A DNA stretch of 64,000 nucleotides from the NCBI RefSeq assembly GCF_001544455.2, contig NZ_FCOC02000004.1:281598-345597 (forward strand), written 5' to 3'. Position 1 is the stretch's first letter. Each line of letters starts with the position of its first letter. Shown piece by piece: positions 49,702-58,298 of this stretch. Under the pieces are notes generated by a model, which made no database searches, was not told where the DNA came from, and worked only from the letters and a program-made list of their open reading frames with translations. The DNA is from Caballeronia sordidicola (GTDB taxonomy: Bacteria > Pseudomonadota > Gammaproteobacteria > Burkholderiales > Burkholderiaceae). The position numbers and the translations under genes are program-made.

Positions 49702-50727
49702 ATGCGAATCATGGCCCTGAATGAGACGGCGGATTCCGCCATCGATCCAACCCATCATGCCGACCATCTGAGTCAGGCGGCGCTGCTCGAGCCGGTCAAC
49801 GGTCACGATACCGCGCCCCTCGACCCAGGTCTCGACCACGCGCGCCTCGACCTGGTTGCCTTGCTCGAGCGGCTCACGATAGACCACGAAGGCACTCACG
49901 AGACCGCTGTCAAAGGGTTGTACGTGCATCGGATCGTGCAATGCGGCGGGCCGAGCCACGGCATCCAGACGCCGGCGCTCGGCCTGATCGCGCAAGGGTC
50001 CAAGCGCATCATGGTCGGCGACGAACTGTACGTCTATGACCCCATGCATTACCTGGTTACATCGGTGGATTTGCCGGTGATGGGGCAGGTGACGGGCGCG
50101 ACCGAGGACAAGCCCTATCTCGGACTGCGGCTCGACATGGACGTGGAAGAAATCAGCGCGCTGATCCGCGATGAAAACCTGCCGCCGCCCACGCACACGG
50201 ACGCATCGCGCGGCCTTTATGTGAACCGGCTCGGCACGCCGATGCTCGACGCCGTCTTGCGGTTGCTGCGCCTGATGGACACGCCCGAGGACATTCCCAT
50301 TCTCGCGCCAATGATCAAGCGCGAGATCCTGTACCGGCTGTTGATGAACGGCTCGGGCGCGCGCCTGCGCCAGATCGCGCTGCAGGATAGCCAGACGCAG
50401 CGCATTGCTAAGGCGATCATGATGCTGCGCCAGAACTTCGACCAGCCGCTGCGCGTTGAATCGATCGCGCGCGACGTGCATATGAGCGTGTCGTCGCTGC
50501 ATCACCATTTCAAGGCGGTGACGGCCATGAGCCCGTTGCAGTACCAGAAGCAGTTGCGGCTTCAGGAAGCGCGCCGCCTGATGCTGATCGACATGACCGA
50601 CGCGGCGACGGCGGCGCATCGCGTGGGCTATGAAAGTGCATCGCAATTCAGCCGCGAGTACAGCCGTTTGTTTGGGGCGCCGCCTTTACGCGATACTCGC
50701 AGGTGGCGCGATTCGGCGGGTGCCTGA
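49702..50727 (+). CDS. AraC-family transcriptional regulator (AraC_N type)
   Basis: The 341-residue protein has the AraC_N sensor domain, residues about 70-220: GIQTPALGLIAQGSKRIMVGD, MHYLVTSVDLPVMGQV and a late ILYRLLMNGSGARLRQI. The C-terminal double helix-turn-helix spans about 245-335: FDQPLRVESIARDVHMSVSSLHHHFKAVTAMSPLQYQKQLRLQEARRLM and AAHRVGYESASQFSREYSRLFG. It would bind a small ligand and regulate the divergent aldo/keto reductase. Two ATGs lie near each other (49702 and 49711), neither with a strong ribosome site. A strong terminator follows. Confidence 0.93.
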   Translation: MRIMALNETADSAIDPTHHADHLSQAALLEPVNGHDTAPLDPGLDHARLDLVALLERLTIDHEGTHETAVKGLYVHRIVQCGGPSHGIQTPALGLIAQGSKRIMVGDELYVYDPMHYLVTSVDLPVMGQVTGATEDKPYLGLRLDMDVEEISALIRDENLPPPTHTDASRGLYVNRLGTPMLDAVLRLLRLMDTPEDIPILAPMIKREILYRLLMNGSGARLRQIALQDSQTQRIAKAIMMLRQNFDQPLRVESIARDVHMSVSSLHHHFKAVTAMSPLQYQKQLRLQEARRLMLIDMTDAATAAHRVGYESASQFSREYSRLFGAPPLRDTRRWRDSAGA

Positions 50728-50743
50728 ACGCAAGGAGCAAGGC

Positions 50744-50777
50744 GCAAAAAAGCCAGGGACATCCCTGGCTTTTTTGC
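50744..50777. terminator. Bidirectional terminator
   Basis: GCAAAAAAGCCAGGGA and TCCCTGGCTTTTTTGC form a perfect 16-bp stem with A6 and T6 tracts, between the AraC gene and the small minus-strand exported gene. Confidence 0.92.
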
Positions 50778-50800
50778 TTGCTGCAACGCTACTTGCTCAA

Positions 50801-51037
50801 TCAGTAGTACCGATGCGGCGGCGCGTAGTGATGCGGTGCATGATGGCGTTCCCACTCACGGCGTTCCCAATACCTGTGGCCGTCGTAGTAGCGGTCGCCG
50901 TGCCAGCCGCGGGTGTCGACATGGACGTAGCCGGGACGGAAATGTTCGTCGGCGGATGCCACGTTTGTCACGCCAAGCGTCGTCGCGGCAGTGGCCGCAA
51001 GCGATGCGAGCAACAGAGCTTTCTTGAGTTTCAGCAT
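50801..51037 (-). CDS. Small exported His/Tyr/Arg-rich protein
   Basis: The 78-residue protein starts at the ATG at 51037 with signal peptide LKLKKALLLASLAATAATTLGVTNVASA. The mature 48 residues are DEHFRPGYVHVDTRGWHGDR, then YYDGHRYWERREWERHHAPHH and YAPPHRYY: extremely rich in His, Tyr, Arg, Trp and Pro. Such composition suits metal or nucleic acid/polyanion binding, or a structural cell-envelope role. No family is recognised. An upstream TTG would add 11 residues but leave the signal peptide buried. A tiny lipoprotein gene lies 60 bp upstream on the same strand. Confidence 0.72.
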   Translation of the reverse strand: MLKLKKALLLASLAATAATTLGVTNVASADEHFRPGYVHVDTRGWHGDRYYDGHRYWERREWERHHAPHHYAPPHRYY

Positions 51038-51097
51038 GATGGTTTTCTCTGCGGTTTTGTTGGTTGTCAATTGCCGCTCGTGCAGTGAATATCAGTT

Positions 51098-51217
51098 CTA
51101 GTAGCGGCCGTAGTAGTCGTGATGGTGATAACCGCCACCATCCGGAACCACGATGCAGCCGCCCAGGGAACTGCCGATAAGGACTGCAAGTGCGGTAATA
51201 AGCGCTAATCGTTTCAT
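51098..51217 (-). CDS. 39-residue lipoprotein
   Basis: A TTGGAG ribosome site is followed by MKRLALITALAVLIGSSLGGC, a signal peptide with an ideal lipobox (SLGGC). The mature peptide is only about 19 residues: CIVVPDGGGYHHHDYYGRY. It ends in His/Tyr/Arg, echoing the composition of the neighbouring exported protein. It is one of the shortest plausible lipoprotein genes; the signal is clear but the size alone leaves doubt. A single promoter upstream of 51217 could serve this gene and the neighbour after it. Confidence 0.65.
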   Translation of the reverse strand: MKRLALITALAVLIGSSLGGCIVVPDGGGYHHHDYYGRY

Positions 51218-51348
51218 CGGTTTCTCCAAGTGAATCCCGTGAAATCAATTTAGCAATTAGATAAATGACAAGCCGTGTGCCTTTGTAAGGAAACGTATGC
51301 GCGGAAATATTCAGGAAAGCGTGTGAAAGGACGCGCGCGGACGCGCTG

Positions 51349-51780
51349 TTACCGAACGATCTGCGGCTTTACATTTGGCGTCAGCGATACACCCACTACA
51401 CGGCCGTCCTTCACGCCGCACCGGCTGTCCAGGCGGGTCCATTGCGAATGGCCGCGGGTTTTCGCGAAGGCCCGCATGACGATTACTTCATCTACCGGGA
51501 CCGGATTGCCCGCGCTGAAAATGGTGGTGTCGTCGTCGATCTTCGCGCCCAGCACACGCCTGTCCGGAACAATGAAAGTGTCGTATTTCGGCGTGAGCGC
51601 AACCCATTTGTCGAAGGCGGCGACGCAGCGAATCACCGGTTCCGGAACGTGCATGCGCGTGAGATAGGCGTAGTTTTCCATCGATGGATCCGGCGTTTCC
51701 TGCGCGTGCGCCAGCGGGAACAGGGCGACGCTGACAAACAGTGCGATGGCAGCGGCGGGAGGCGAATGGAGCTTTCTCAT
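51349..51780 (-). CDS. Exported protein of unknown function
   Basis: The 143-residue protein has a signal peptide, KLHSPPAAAIALFVSVALFPLAHA, cleaved before QETPDP. The mature part of about 118 residues contains VPEPVIRCVAAFDKWVALTPKY, DTTIFSAGNPVPVDEVIVMRAF and a late SRCGVKDGRVVGVSL; two cysteines could form a disulfide in the periplasm. No family is recognised. It is not tightly linked to neighbours: 131 bp to the small lipoprotein gene and 150 bp to the monooxygenase stop. Confidence 0.75.
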   Translation of the reverse strand: MRKLHSPPAAAIALFVSVALFPLAHAQETPDPSMENYAYLTRMHVPEPVIRCVAAFDKWVALTPKYDTFIVPDRRVLGAKIDDDTTIFSAGNPVPVDEVIVMRAFAKTRGHSQWTRLDSRCGVKDGRVVGVSLTPNVKPQIVR

Positions 51781-51929
51781 GCTGGCGATTCTCAGTACCT
51801 TTTATACGCGCGTTCATGATGAACGCGGCAGTGTTGATCCGATCCACGCGCTCGTGGAGAGCGCGAAGGGCCAATAAAAGTCGGTGCCAAAGTATACCGC
51901 TCGGCTCGGGCACGCTACAGGCGCCGCGC

Positions 51930-53504
51930 TTATGCGTTCGCAGGTGAAACCGCTGGCTGCATGACGTAATCGTCCGGTCTGAATACGCTCGAGGCCTGAC
52001 GGAAACGCCAACTGAAGCCCGGCCACAATGCGGTATTCCTGCCCGAAGCGGTATCGATATACCAGCTTCTGCATCCGCCCTTCGCCCAGATCGCGCGGCT
52101 CAACCGCTGCTGGATACGGATGTTGTAGGCGGCTTCCACGTCGCGTTTCACGTCGATGGCCGCTACGTCATGATCGCGCATGTAGGTCAGCGCTTTAATG
52201 ACGTAGGCAACTTGCGATTCGATCATGTAGACCATCGAGTTATGCGCGAGCCCGGAGTTTGGACCGACCAGCATGAAAAAGTTCGGATAACCCGGCAGCG
52301 TCGTGCCGAGATAGGCGTGCGCGCCGTCGCGCCAGGTGTCGGTGATCCGCACGCCGCCGCGTCCGATCACCACGCCGCGCGTGTATGGCCTGGCGACTTC
52401 GAAGCCCGTGCCGAAGATGATGCAGTCGGCCGGGTGGCGGACGTTGTCCGCGGTGATGACGGCGTCGGCTTCCACGCGCACGATGGGCCGCGTCACCACC
52501 GACACATTGCTGCGCGATACAGCCGGGTAATAGTCGTTCGATATCAGAATGCGCTTGCACCCAATGGTGTAATCCGGCGTGAGCGCGAGTCTGAGTTCGG
52601 GATCGGCGACCTGCACATGCAGATGCCTGAGCGCCAGTTTCTGAATGACTTTCATGAGCGGCGGATGAACGACAAACGCGAATACCCGTGCCTCGAGCAT
52701 GCAGTAAAGCGCCGCCCGCATGAGCCGTTGCGCGAGCGGGACGTGCCGGAGCAGCCACCGTTCGAGCCTGCCTGACGCGCGGTCGCTCTTCGGCATGATC
52801 CACGGCGGCGTGCGCTGAAACACATCGAGATGCGCCACGCGTCCCGCGATTTCAGGCACGAACTGGATGGCGCTCGCGCCTGTGCCTATTACCGCGACAC
52901 GCTTGCCATCGAGCGCAAACGCGTGATCCCACTGCTGCGAATGAAAACACGCGCCCTTGAATGCATCGATACCGGGAAGCGCCGGAACCGATGCCCGCGA
53001 CAAGCCGCCCATTCCCGCAATCAACACGCGCGCCGAGACTTTCCTGCCCGTTGAAAAACGTAGCAGCCAGCGTTGCGTGGGTTCATCGAAGGTCGCGCGT
53101 TGCAGCGTTTCGTTGAAGCGCAAATGCGCGCGGATACCGAATTGCGTGGCGCAGTCTTCAAGGTACGCGCGGATTTCGGCTTGCGGTGCGTAAAGCCGCG
53201 TCCAGTCCGGGTGAGGCGCGAACGAAAACGAATAGACGTGGGCCTGCACGTCGCAGGCGCAGCCGGGGTAATCGTTGTCGCGCCATGTGCCGCCGAGCGA
53301 CGCCGCCTGCTCGGCCACGAAAAAATCGTTCATGCCCGACTGTTTCAGCTGTATCGCCATGCAGATGCCGGCAAAGCCCGAGCCGATGACCGCTATATCG
53401 ATACGTTCGGGTTCGCTCGCGGAGGTCGGGGGGACAGCTTCTGATGGGTCTTGTGGCACGGTTTCGGCGGAAGGTCGACGGGTCTCGCCGGCGCGTATTT
53501 GCAC
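51930..53504 (-). CDS. Flavin-dependent monooxygenase, Baeyer-Villiger type
   Basis: The 524-residue protein has the class B flavoprotein elements. The FAD site is AVIGSGFAGICMAIQL near residue 40, the BVMO fingerprint FxGxxxHxxxW reads FKGACFHSQQW near residue 182, and the NADPH site is VAVIGTGASAIQFVPEI near residue 201. GTGFEVARPYTRG and FMLVGPNSGLAHNSMVYMIE follow in the second half. Enzymes of this class insert oxygen into ketones or oxidise heteroatoms. It starts at a GTG; the ribosome site is weak, so the exact start could differ within a 30-residue disordered lead. Divergent from the MFS gene, suggesting coupled uptake and oxidation of a substrate. Confidence 0.9.
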   Translation of the reverse strand: MQIRAGETRRPSAETVPQDPSEAVPPTSASEPERIDIAVIGSGFAGICMAIQLKQSGMNDFFVAEQAASLGGTWRDNDYPGCACDVQAHVYSFSFAPHPDWTRLYAPQAEIRAYLEDCATQFGIRAHLRFNETLQRATFDEPTQRWLLRFSTGRKVSARVLIAGMGGLSRASVPALPGIDAFKGACFHSQQWDHAFALDGKRVAVIGTGASAIQFVPEIAGRVAHLDVFQRTPPWIMPKSDRASGRLERWLLRHVPLAQRLMRAALYCMLEARVFAFVVHPPLMKVIQKLALRHLHVQVADPELRLALTPDYTIGCKRILISNDYYPAVSRSNVSVVTRPIVRVEADAVITADNVRHPADCIIFGTGFEVARPYTRGVVIGRGGVRITDTWRDGAHAYLGTTLPGYPNFFMLVGPNSGLAHNSMVYMIESQVAYVIKALTYMRDHDVAAIDVKRDVEAAYNIRIQQRLSRAIWAKGGCRSWYIDTASGRNTALWPGFSWRFRQASSVFRPDDYVMQPAVSPANA

Positions 53505-53654
53505 GCCGGCGGCAAGCTATTTCAAATTCTGGCACGAAAGGCTCACGACGCCAAAGCGCTGATTCTTGTCAAAATCTGCAACAAACAGGCGCATTGACCG
53601 TAAAATGCGCGCCGGCGCTAGAACGAAGCGGCCACGCTCAGGAGACATGAATCG

Positions 53655-55109
53655 ATGACCACTCGCCACGAACAGGAACGCGCCGGGACCTCAGCCACGG
53701 CCAAGATGACCGCCACGATCGCAGCCGAAAACGGCGCGTTATCGGCAGGGACGATTTCCGCGCGGCTCGATCGCTTGCCCGCCACACGGTCCATGTGGAC
53801 GCTCGTCGTGCTGTTGAGCCTCGGCTTCTTCTTCGAACTCTACGACCTGCTGTATTCGGGCTACGTCGCGCCGGGGCTGGTGAAAAGCGGCATCCTGACA
53901 TCGACGACCGTGGGGCTGTTCGGCTTCACGGGCGTGGCGAGTTTTATCGCATCACTGTTTCTTGGACTCTTCATTGGCACGATTGCTTGCGGCTTTCTCG
54001 CCGATCGCTTCGGGCGGCGCGCGATCTTCACCTATTCGCTGCTCTGGTACACGGCCGCGAACGTGATCATGGCGTTCCAGGATACCGCGGGCGGTCTCAA
54101 CTTCTGGCGCTTCATGGCGGGGCTCGGGATTGGTGTCGAGCTGGTGACGATCGGCACGTACATCTCGGAACTCGTGCCCAAGCACATTCGCGGACGCGCT
54201 TTCGCGTGCGAGCAGGCAATCGGTTTCATGGCGGTGCCCGTGGTCGCGTTCCTTTCCTACGCGCTGGTTCCGAACAAACCGCTGGGCTTCGATGGCTGGC
54301 GCTGGGTCGTGCTGATCGGGGCGCATGGCGCATTGTTCGTGTGGTTTATCCGGCGCGCATTGCCCGAAAGCCCGCGCTGGCTGGCGCAAAAAGGCCGACT
54401 GGCGGAAGCCGACGCCATCATGACCGCGCTCGAAGCCAAAGTCGAACGGGAACATGGCGGCCCGCTGCCGGCGCCCGCCGCGCCCGAACCCGTCAGCACG
54501 CGCGGCGCGTTCAGCGATATGTGGGTGGCGCCCTACGGCAAGCGCGCAGCCATGATGATCATCTTCAACGTGTTCCAGACCGTGGGATTCTACGGTTTCG
54601 CCAACTGGGTGCCTACGCTTCTGATCCGTCAGGGCATCACCATCACGACCAGCCTCATGTACTCGACGATCATCGCCATCGCGGCGCCGGTCGGGCCGAT
54701 CATCGGCTTGTTTATCGCCGATAAGTTCGAGCGCAAGAGCGTGATCGTGGCGATGGCCGGCATGATCGTGGTCTGCGGGCTGGTGTTCAGCCAGGTCTCG
54801 GGCGCAGCGCTTCTTGTTAGCATGGGCGTGGGTCTCACGCTTGCCAGCAACATCATGTCCTATAGTTTTCACGCTTATCAAAGCGAGCTTTTTCCGACCA
54901 GCATCCGGGCGCGCGCGGTCGGCTTCGTCTACTCGTGGAGCCGCTTTTCGGCGATCTTCACGTCGTTTTTCATTGCGGGCGTGCTGAAGGCCTTCGGGAC
55001 AACGGGCGTGTTCGTGTTTATCGCCGGGGCTATGGTCGTGGTCATGCTGGCTATCGGATTGATGGGCCCGAAGACGCGCGATCTCGCGCTGGAACAGATC
55101 TCTCGATAG
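53655..55109 (+). CDS. MFS transporter (SV2/aromatic-acid type)
   Basis: The 484-residue protein has 12 helices and MFS signature segments: [20 protein letters not shown] near residue 110, the second-half equivalent [19 protein letters not shown] near residue 355, and the SLC22-like [30 protein letters not shown] near residue 155. AGGAGA lies nine bases before the ATG. This group carries aromatic acids, sugars or dicarboxylates. It is divergent from the monooxygenase gene, 150 bp apart, so both may serve one catabolic pathway, but no regulator sits with them. Confidence 0.92.
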   Translation: MTTRHEQERAGTSATAKMTATIAAENGALSAGTISARLDRLPATRSMWTLVVLLSLGFFFELYDLLYSGYVAPGLVKSGILTSTTVGLFGFTGVASFIASLFLGLFIGTIACGFLADRFGRRAIFTYSLLWYTAANVIMAFQDTAGGLNFWRFMAGLGIGVELVTIGTYISELVPKHIRGRAFACEQAIGFMAVPVVAFLSYALVPNKPLGFDGWRWVVLIGAHGALFVWFIRRALPESPRWLAQKGRLAEADAIMTALEAKVEREHGGPLPAPAAPEPVSTRGAFSDMWVAPYGKRAAMMIIFNVFQTVGFYGFANWVPTLLIRQGITITTSLMYSTIIAIAAPVGPIIGLFIADKFERKSVIVAMAGMIVVCGLVFSQVSGAALLVSMGVGLTLASNIMSYSFHAYQSELFPTSIRARAVGFVYSWSRFSAIFTSFFIAGVLKAFGTTGVFVFIAGAMVVVMLAIGLMGPKTRDLALEQISR

Positions 55110-55131
55110 CTGTCGCTATAGGGCGGTATAT

Positions 55132-55155
55132 GGTTGGCATGCGGGTTGGCATGCG
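55132..55155. repeat. Tandem 12-bp direct repeat
   Basis: GGTTGGCATGCG occurs twice back to back, in the gap between the MFS and ferritin-like genes. Confidence 0.9.
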
Positions 55156-55192
55156 AAGGACATCGGCGGCCTCGTGTGACGGCAAGATGACG

Positions 55193-55220
55193 CGCGTTAT
55201 GCCAAAATCCGCATAACGCG
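55193..55220. promoter_or_regulatory. Perfect palindrome before the ferritin-like gene
   Basis: CGCGTTATGC and GCATAACGCG pair fully over 10 bases around an 8-base centre, ending 19 bp before the ferritin-like ATG. It could be an operator or a transcription end for the MFS gene; there is no T run. Confidence 0.6.
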
Positions 55221-55239
55221 ATTAATTCTCCGTTATTCC

Positions 55240-56133
55240 ATGTCCGACACGCTCACGCCTGCCGAAGCCGACCATGCAATGCGCCATTGGTCGTATGGGT
55301 CCACCGGCAAGATTCAGATTGGTTCTTTACAGCACAAGCGCATGTTCTGCGAAATGCTGCTCACGACTCACAATCCCTATAAACCGGCGGTCATCGACTG
55401 GCCGGCGCTCGCGCCCGCAGCGCTCAGGCGCATCACGTCCCTGCCGATCTGGGACATCGCGGTCCAGACAGAAGGCCGCGCTTCGATTCGAGTATCGACC
55501 TATGCAGCGAGCGTCCACGACCCGTTGCTGCGCGAAGCCATCACCATGAACGGTGCAGAGGAAGCGCGCCACAAGATCGTGTTGTCGAAGCTCGTGCAGG
55601 CCTACGGCATCGAACTTGCGCCCGAGCCGCCTTATCCCGCGCCCGACGACGCGTTGCGCGCCTGGATGCTCACGGGCTACAGCGAATGTATCGATAGTTT
55701 CTTCGCCTTCGGCCTGTTCGAAGCCGCGAAACAAACCGGCTATTTCCCCGGGGAACTGGTCGAAACATTCGAGCCGGTGATTCAGGAAGAGGCCCGGCAT
55801 ATCCTGTTCTTCGCGAACTGGGTCGCGTGGTACAGGCGGAGTTTGCCGTGGTACAAGCGGCCCTGGTTTTTCATGAAGACCGCGAGCGTGTGGTTTTCGT
55901 TGATACGCGACCGGATATCGCTTGCACGAGGGTTCGATACCAGCGGCGCAGCCCAGGACATGAATTTTCCGGCCAACGTAGGGGATTCGGTGGGCGGCGG
56001 GATATCGGCGAAGGCGTTGATCGAGCTATGCCTGACGGAAAACGAACGGCGGATGGGCGGCTATGATGCGCGTCTTCTCAGGCCAACGACCGTGCCGTGG
56101 CTTGCCGGAATCGCCCGGCGGTTCATCAAATAG
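55240..56133 (+). CDS. Ferritin-like (diiron) domain protein
   Basis: The 297-residue helical protein has two E-E-x-x-H-type metal motifs. NGAEEARHKIVLSKLV is near residue 105 and VIQEEARHILFFANWVAWYR near residue 182, with further acids in GYSECIDSFFAFGLFEAA near residue 150. This spacing is that of ferritin-like/ribonucleotide-reductase-like diiron carboxylate proteins. It may be an oxygenase, desaturase-like or iron-handling protein; the last C-terminal 60 residues (NVGDSVGGGISAKALIELCL) are not part of the helical core. The ribosome site is poor. It is convergent with the TetR gene, stops 63 bp apart. Confidence 0.85.
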   Translation: MSDTLTPAEADHAMRHWSYGSTGKIQIGSLQHKRMFCEMLLTTHNPYKPAVIDWPALAPAALRRITSLPIWDIAVQTEGRASIRVSTYAASVHDPLLREAITMNGAEEARHKIVLSKLVQAYGIELAPEPPYPAPDDALRAWMLTGYSECIDSFFAFGLFEAAKQTGYFPGELVETFEPVIQEEARHILFFANWVAWYRRSLPWYKRPWFFMKTASVWFSLIRDRISLARGFDTSGAAQDMNFPANVGDSVGGGISAKALIELCLTENERRMGGYDARLLRPTTVPWLAGIARRFIK

Positions 56134-56195
56134 CGCCTCAAAATAGCAACTAACGGTCTGACCGGCTAGCGTCCGCAAATTCGGATTGCCGCCTC

Positions 56196-56918
56196 TTACT
56201 TTTCCACCCGCGCCGCCTCGAAACGCCGCGTGGCTTCCTCCACGTCCTGTTTGAACTGCGCAAGCGCAGTCAGGCTTGCAGCGGGAGGCTGCAGCGCGGT
56301 CCAGAGTACATCGATGAGTTCGTCCGCGGTCGTGTCGATCTGAGCCTGACTCAGGTGCCGCTTTGCAAGCGTTGCGTCCCATAGCACGTGCTCCATCGGC
56401 CCGAAAACCAGCGACCGCATCAATCGCAGCGGCAGGTCCGCGCGTACCTGGCCGACGCTCTGCCCATACGCCAGCACGTTCATTAGCGGCGCGGTGTACC
56501 GGCGTTGCAGGTCGGTGAGCGTGTCGCTCAGGTCATGATGCTTCGTGCGTCCTTCCGATAAAACCAGCGCGCACAATCCCGTTCCGTTCACCAGCATCAG
56601 CCGCAAATGCGTCCTCACGATAAACGCAAACTGCTGCCGCACGCTGCCGTCCCGGGGAAGGCCGGATTCGAACGCGTCGATGATCTCGTCATACCAATCC
56701 GCAATCACGCGCGCGCACAACTCCCGCTTGCCGCTGAAATAACTGAAGACCGTGGCTTCCGAAATCCCCGCGCGCTGGGCGATCTCGGCGCTGGTGGTGG
56801 CGTCGTAGCCTTTTTCCGCGAAGACATCCCGCCCGGCCTGGAGAATGTCCTTCACGCGTTGCTGCGACTTGACGCCTGCAGGAGTGCGGCGGTTTCCGGT
56901 TATGGGCGCTGAGGACAT
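56196..56918 (-). CDS. TetR-family regulator next to the leucine-degradation operon
   Basis: The 240-residue protein has a TetR helix-turn-helix at about residues 19-62: QQRVKDILQAGRDVFAEKGYDATTSAEIAQRAGISEATVFSYFSGKRELC. A C-terminal domain with LMLVNGTGLCALVLSEGRT and a long helix (ALAQFKQDVEEATRRFEAARVEK) follows. It is divergent from liuA, with 182 bp between, and two TGAG-N5-CTCA palindromes there. So it could replace the LiuR (MerR-type) regulator seen in other species. Acyl-CoA ligands are a reasonable guess for a TetR protein in this place, but that is inference. Confidence 0.92.
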   Translation of the reverse strand: MSSAPITGNRRTPAGVKSQQRVKDILQAGRDVFAEKGYDATTSAEIAQRAGISEATVFSYFSGKRELCARVIADWYDEIIDAFESGLPRDGSVRQQFAFIVRTHLRLMLVNGTGLCALVLSEGRTKHHDLSDTLTDLQRRYTAPLMNVLAYGQSVGQVRADLPLRLMRSLVFGPMEHVLWDATLAKRHLSQAQIDTTADELIDVLWTALQPPAASLTALAQFKQDVEEATRRFEAARVEK

Positions 56919-56944
56919 GTCGTTGAGATCGGGTTCATTGAATG

Positions 56945-56957
56945 TGAGCTTAGCTCA
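56945..56957. promoter_or_regulatory. Palindrome TGAGCTTAGCTCA
   Basis: Six-base perfect arms around one centre base, 27 bp from the TetR start codon. It shares the TGAG-N5-CTCA form with the palindrome at 57023. Confidence 0.6.
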
Positions 56958-57022
56958 AATCCCTATTGACGAAAAGCGGAATCAAGCGTGAAACTGCGGC
57001 TTATATTGGAAATCGGCGCGTG

Positions 57023-57035
57023 TGAGTTCGACTCA
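57023..57035. promoter_or_regulatory. Palindrome TGAGTTCGACTCA
   Basis: Five-base arms with a three-base centre, TGAG-N5-CTCA form, 66 bp before the liuA start. The centre is 78 bp from that of the first palindrome. Confidence 0.6.
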
Positions 57036-57100
57036 TAAATCAGGTCACTGACCCACGCCGGCACGCCCCAAGCCAATACGCTCCGAAGGAGGAGACCCGC

Positions 57101-58282
57101 ATGAACGACGTACCCGGTCTGAATTTCGCCCTGGGCGAAGACATCGATATGTTGCGCGACTCGCTCGCCAGTTTCGCTGCAAAAGAGATCGCGCCGCGCG
57201 CTGCTGAAATCGATAAAACCGATCAGTTCCCCATGGACCTGTGGAAGAAATTCGGCGATCTGGGCGTGCTTGGCATGACGGTATCTGAGGAGTACGGCGG
57301 CGCGAACATGGGCTATACCGCGCATATGGTCGCCATGGAAGAAATTTCACGGGCGTCGGCATCGGTCGGATTGTCGTATGGCGCGCATTCCAATTTGTGC
57401 GTGAACCAGATCCATCGCAATGGCACGGAAGCGCAGAAGCGCAAGTATTTGCCGGGGCTGATATCGGGCGAACATATCGGCGCGTTGGCAATGAGCGAGC
57501 CGAACGCCGGTTCTGACGTCGTCAGCATGAAGCTTCGCGCCGACGAAAAAGGCGATCACTTCGTGCTCAACGGCACGAAGATGTGGATCACCAACGGTCC
57601 CGATTGCGACACGCTCGTGGTGTATGCCAAGACAGATATCGAGGCGGGCGCGAAGGGGATCACGGCGTTTATTGTCGAGAAGGGCATGAAGGGGTTTTCA
57701 GTCGCGCAGAAACTCGACAAGTTGGGAATGCGCGGCTCGCATACCGGCGAACTGGTGTTCGAGAACGTCGAAGTGCCGAAGGAAAACGTGCTCGGGCAAC
57801 TGAACGGCGGCGTAAAGGTGCTCATGAGCGGTCTCGACTACGAGCGCGCGGTGCTGGCGGGTGGTCCTACCGGCATCATGGTCGCGTGCATGGACGCGGT
57901 CGTGCCGTACATTCACGACCGCAAGCAGTTTGGCCAGGCGATTGGCGAATTCCAGTTGATTCAAGGCAAGGTCGCGGACCTCTATACAACGCTTCAGGCA
58001 TGCCGCGCGTACCTCTACGCAGTGGGCCGTCAACTCGATACGCTCGGCGCGGGTCATGGCCGTCAAGTGCGCAAGGATTGCGCGGGGGTGATTCTGTACA
58101 CCGCCGAAAAAGCCACGTGGATGGCCGGCGAAGCAATCCAGATTCTCGGCGGCAATGGTTATATCAACGAGTATCCGGTGGGCCGTCTATGGCGCGACGC
58201 CAAGCTCTATGAAATCGGCGCGGGGACAAGCGAAATCCGCCGCATGCTGATCGGGCGCGAACTGTTCGCCGAAACCGCCTGA
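57101..58282 (+). CDS. liuA: Isovaleryl-CoA dehydrogenase
   Basis: The 393-residue acyl-CoA dehydrogenase shows the family's FAD and substrate elements: [25 protein letters not shown] near residue 45, [21 protein letters not shown] near residue 87, [14 protein letters not shown] near residue 128 and [19 protein letters not shown] near residue 158. The catalytic Glu is placed as in IVD at [18 protein letters not shown] near residue 245. [20 protein letters not shown] is near residue 345. GGAGGAG lies eight bases before the ATG. It oxidises isovaleryl-CoA to 3-methylcrotonyl-CoA, feeding electrons to ETF. First gene of the operon with liuB and liuD. Confidence 0.95.
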   Translation: MNDVPGLNFALGEDIDMLRDSLASFAAKEIAPRAAEIDKTDQFPMDLWKKFGDLGVLGMTVSEEYGGANMGYTAHMVAMEEISRASASVGLSYGAHSNLCVNQIHRNGTEAQKRKYLPGLISGEHIGALAMSEPNAGSDVVSMKLRADEKGDHFVLNGTKMWITNGPDCDTLVVYAKTDIEAGAKGITAFIVEKGMKGFSVAQKLDKLGMRGSHTGELVFENVEVPKENVLGQLNGGVKVLMSGLDYERAVLAGGPTGIMVACMDAVVPYIHDRKQFGQAIGEFQLIQGKVADLYTTLQACRAYLYAVGRQLDTLGAGHGRQVRKDCAGVILYTAEKATWMAGEAIQILGGNGYINEYPVGRLWRDAKLYEIGAGTSEIRRMLIGRELFAETA

Positions 58283-58298
58283 GATAGCACGGACACTT

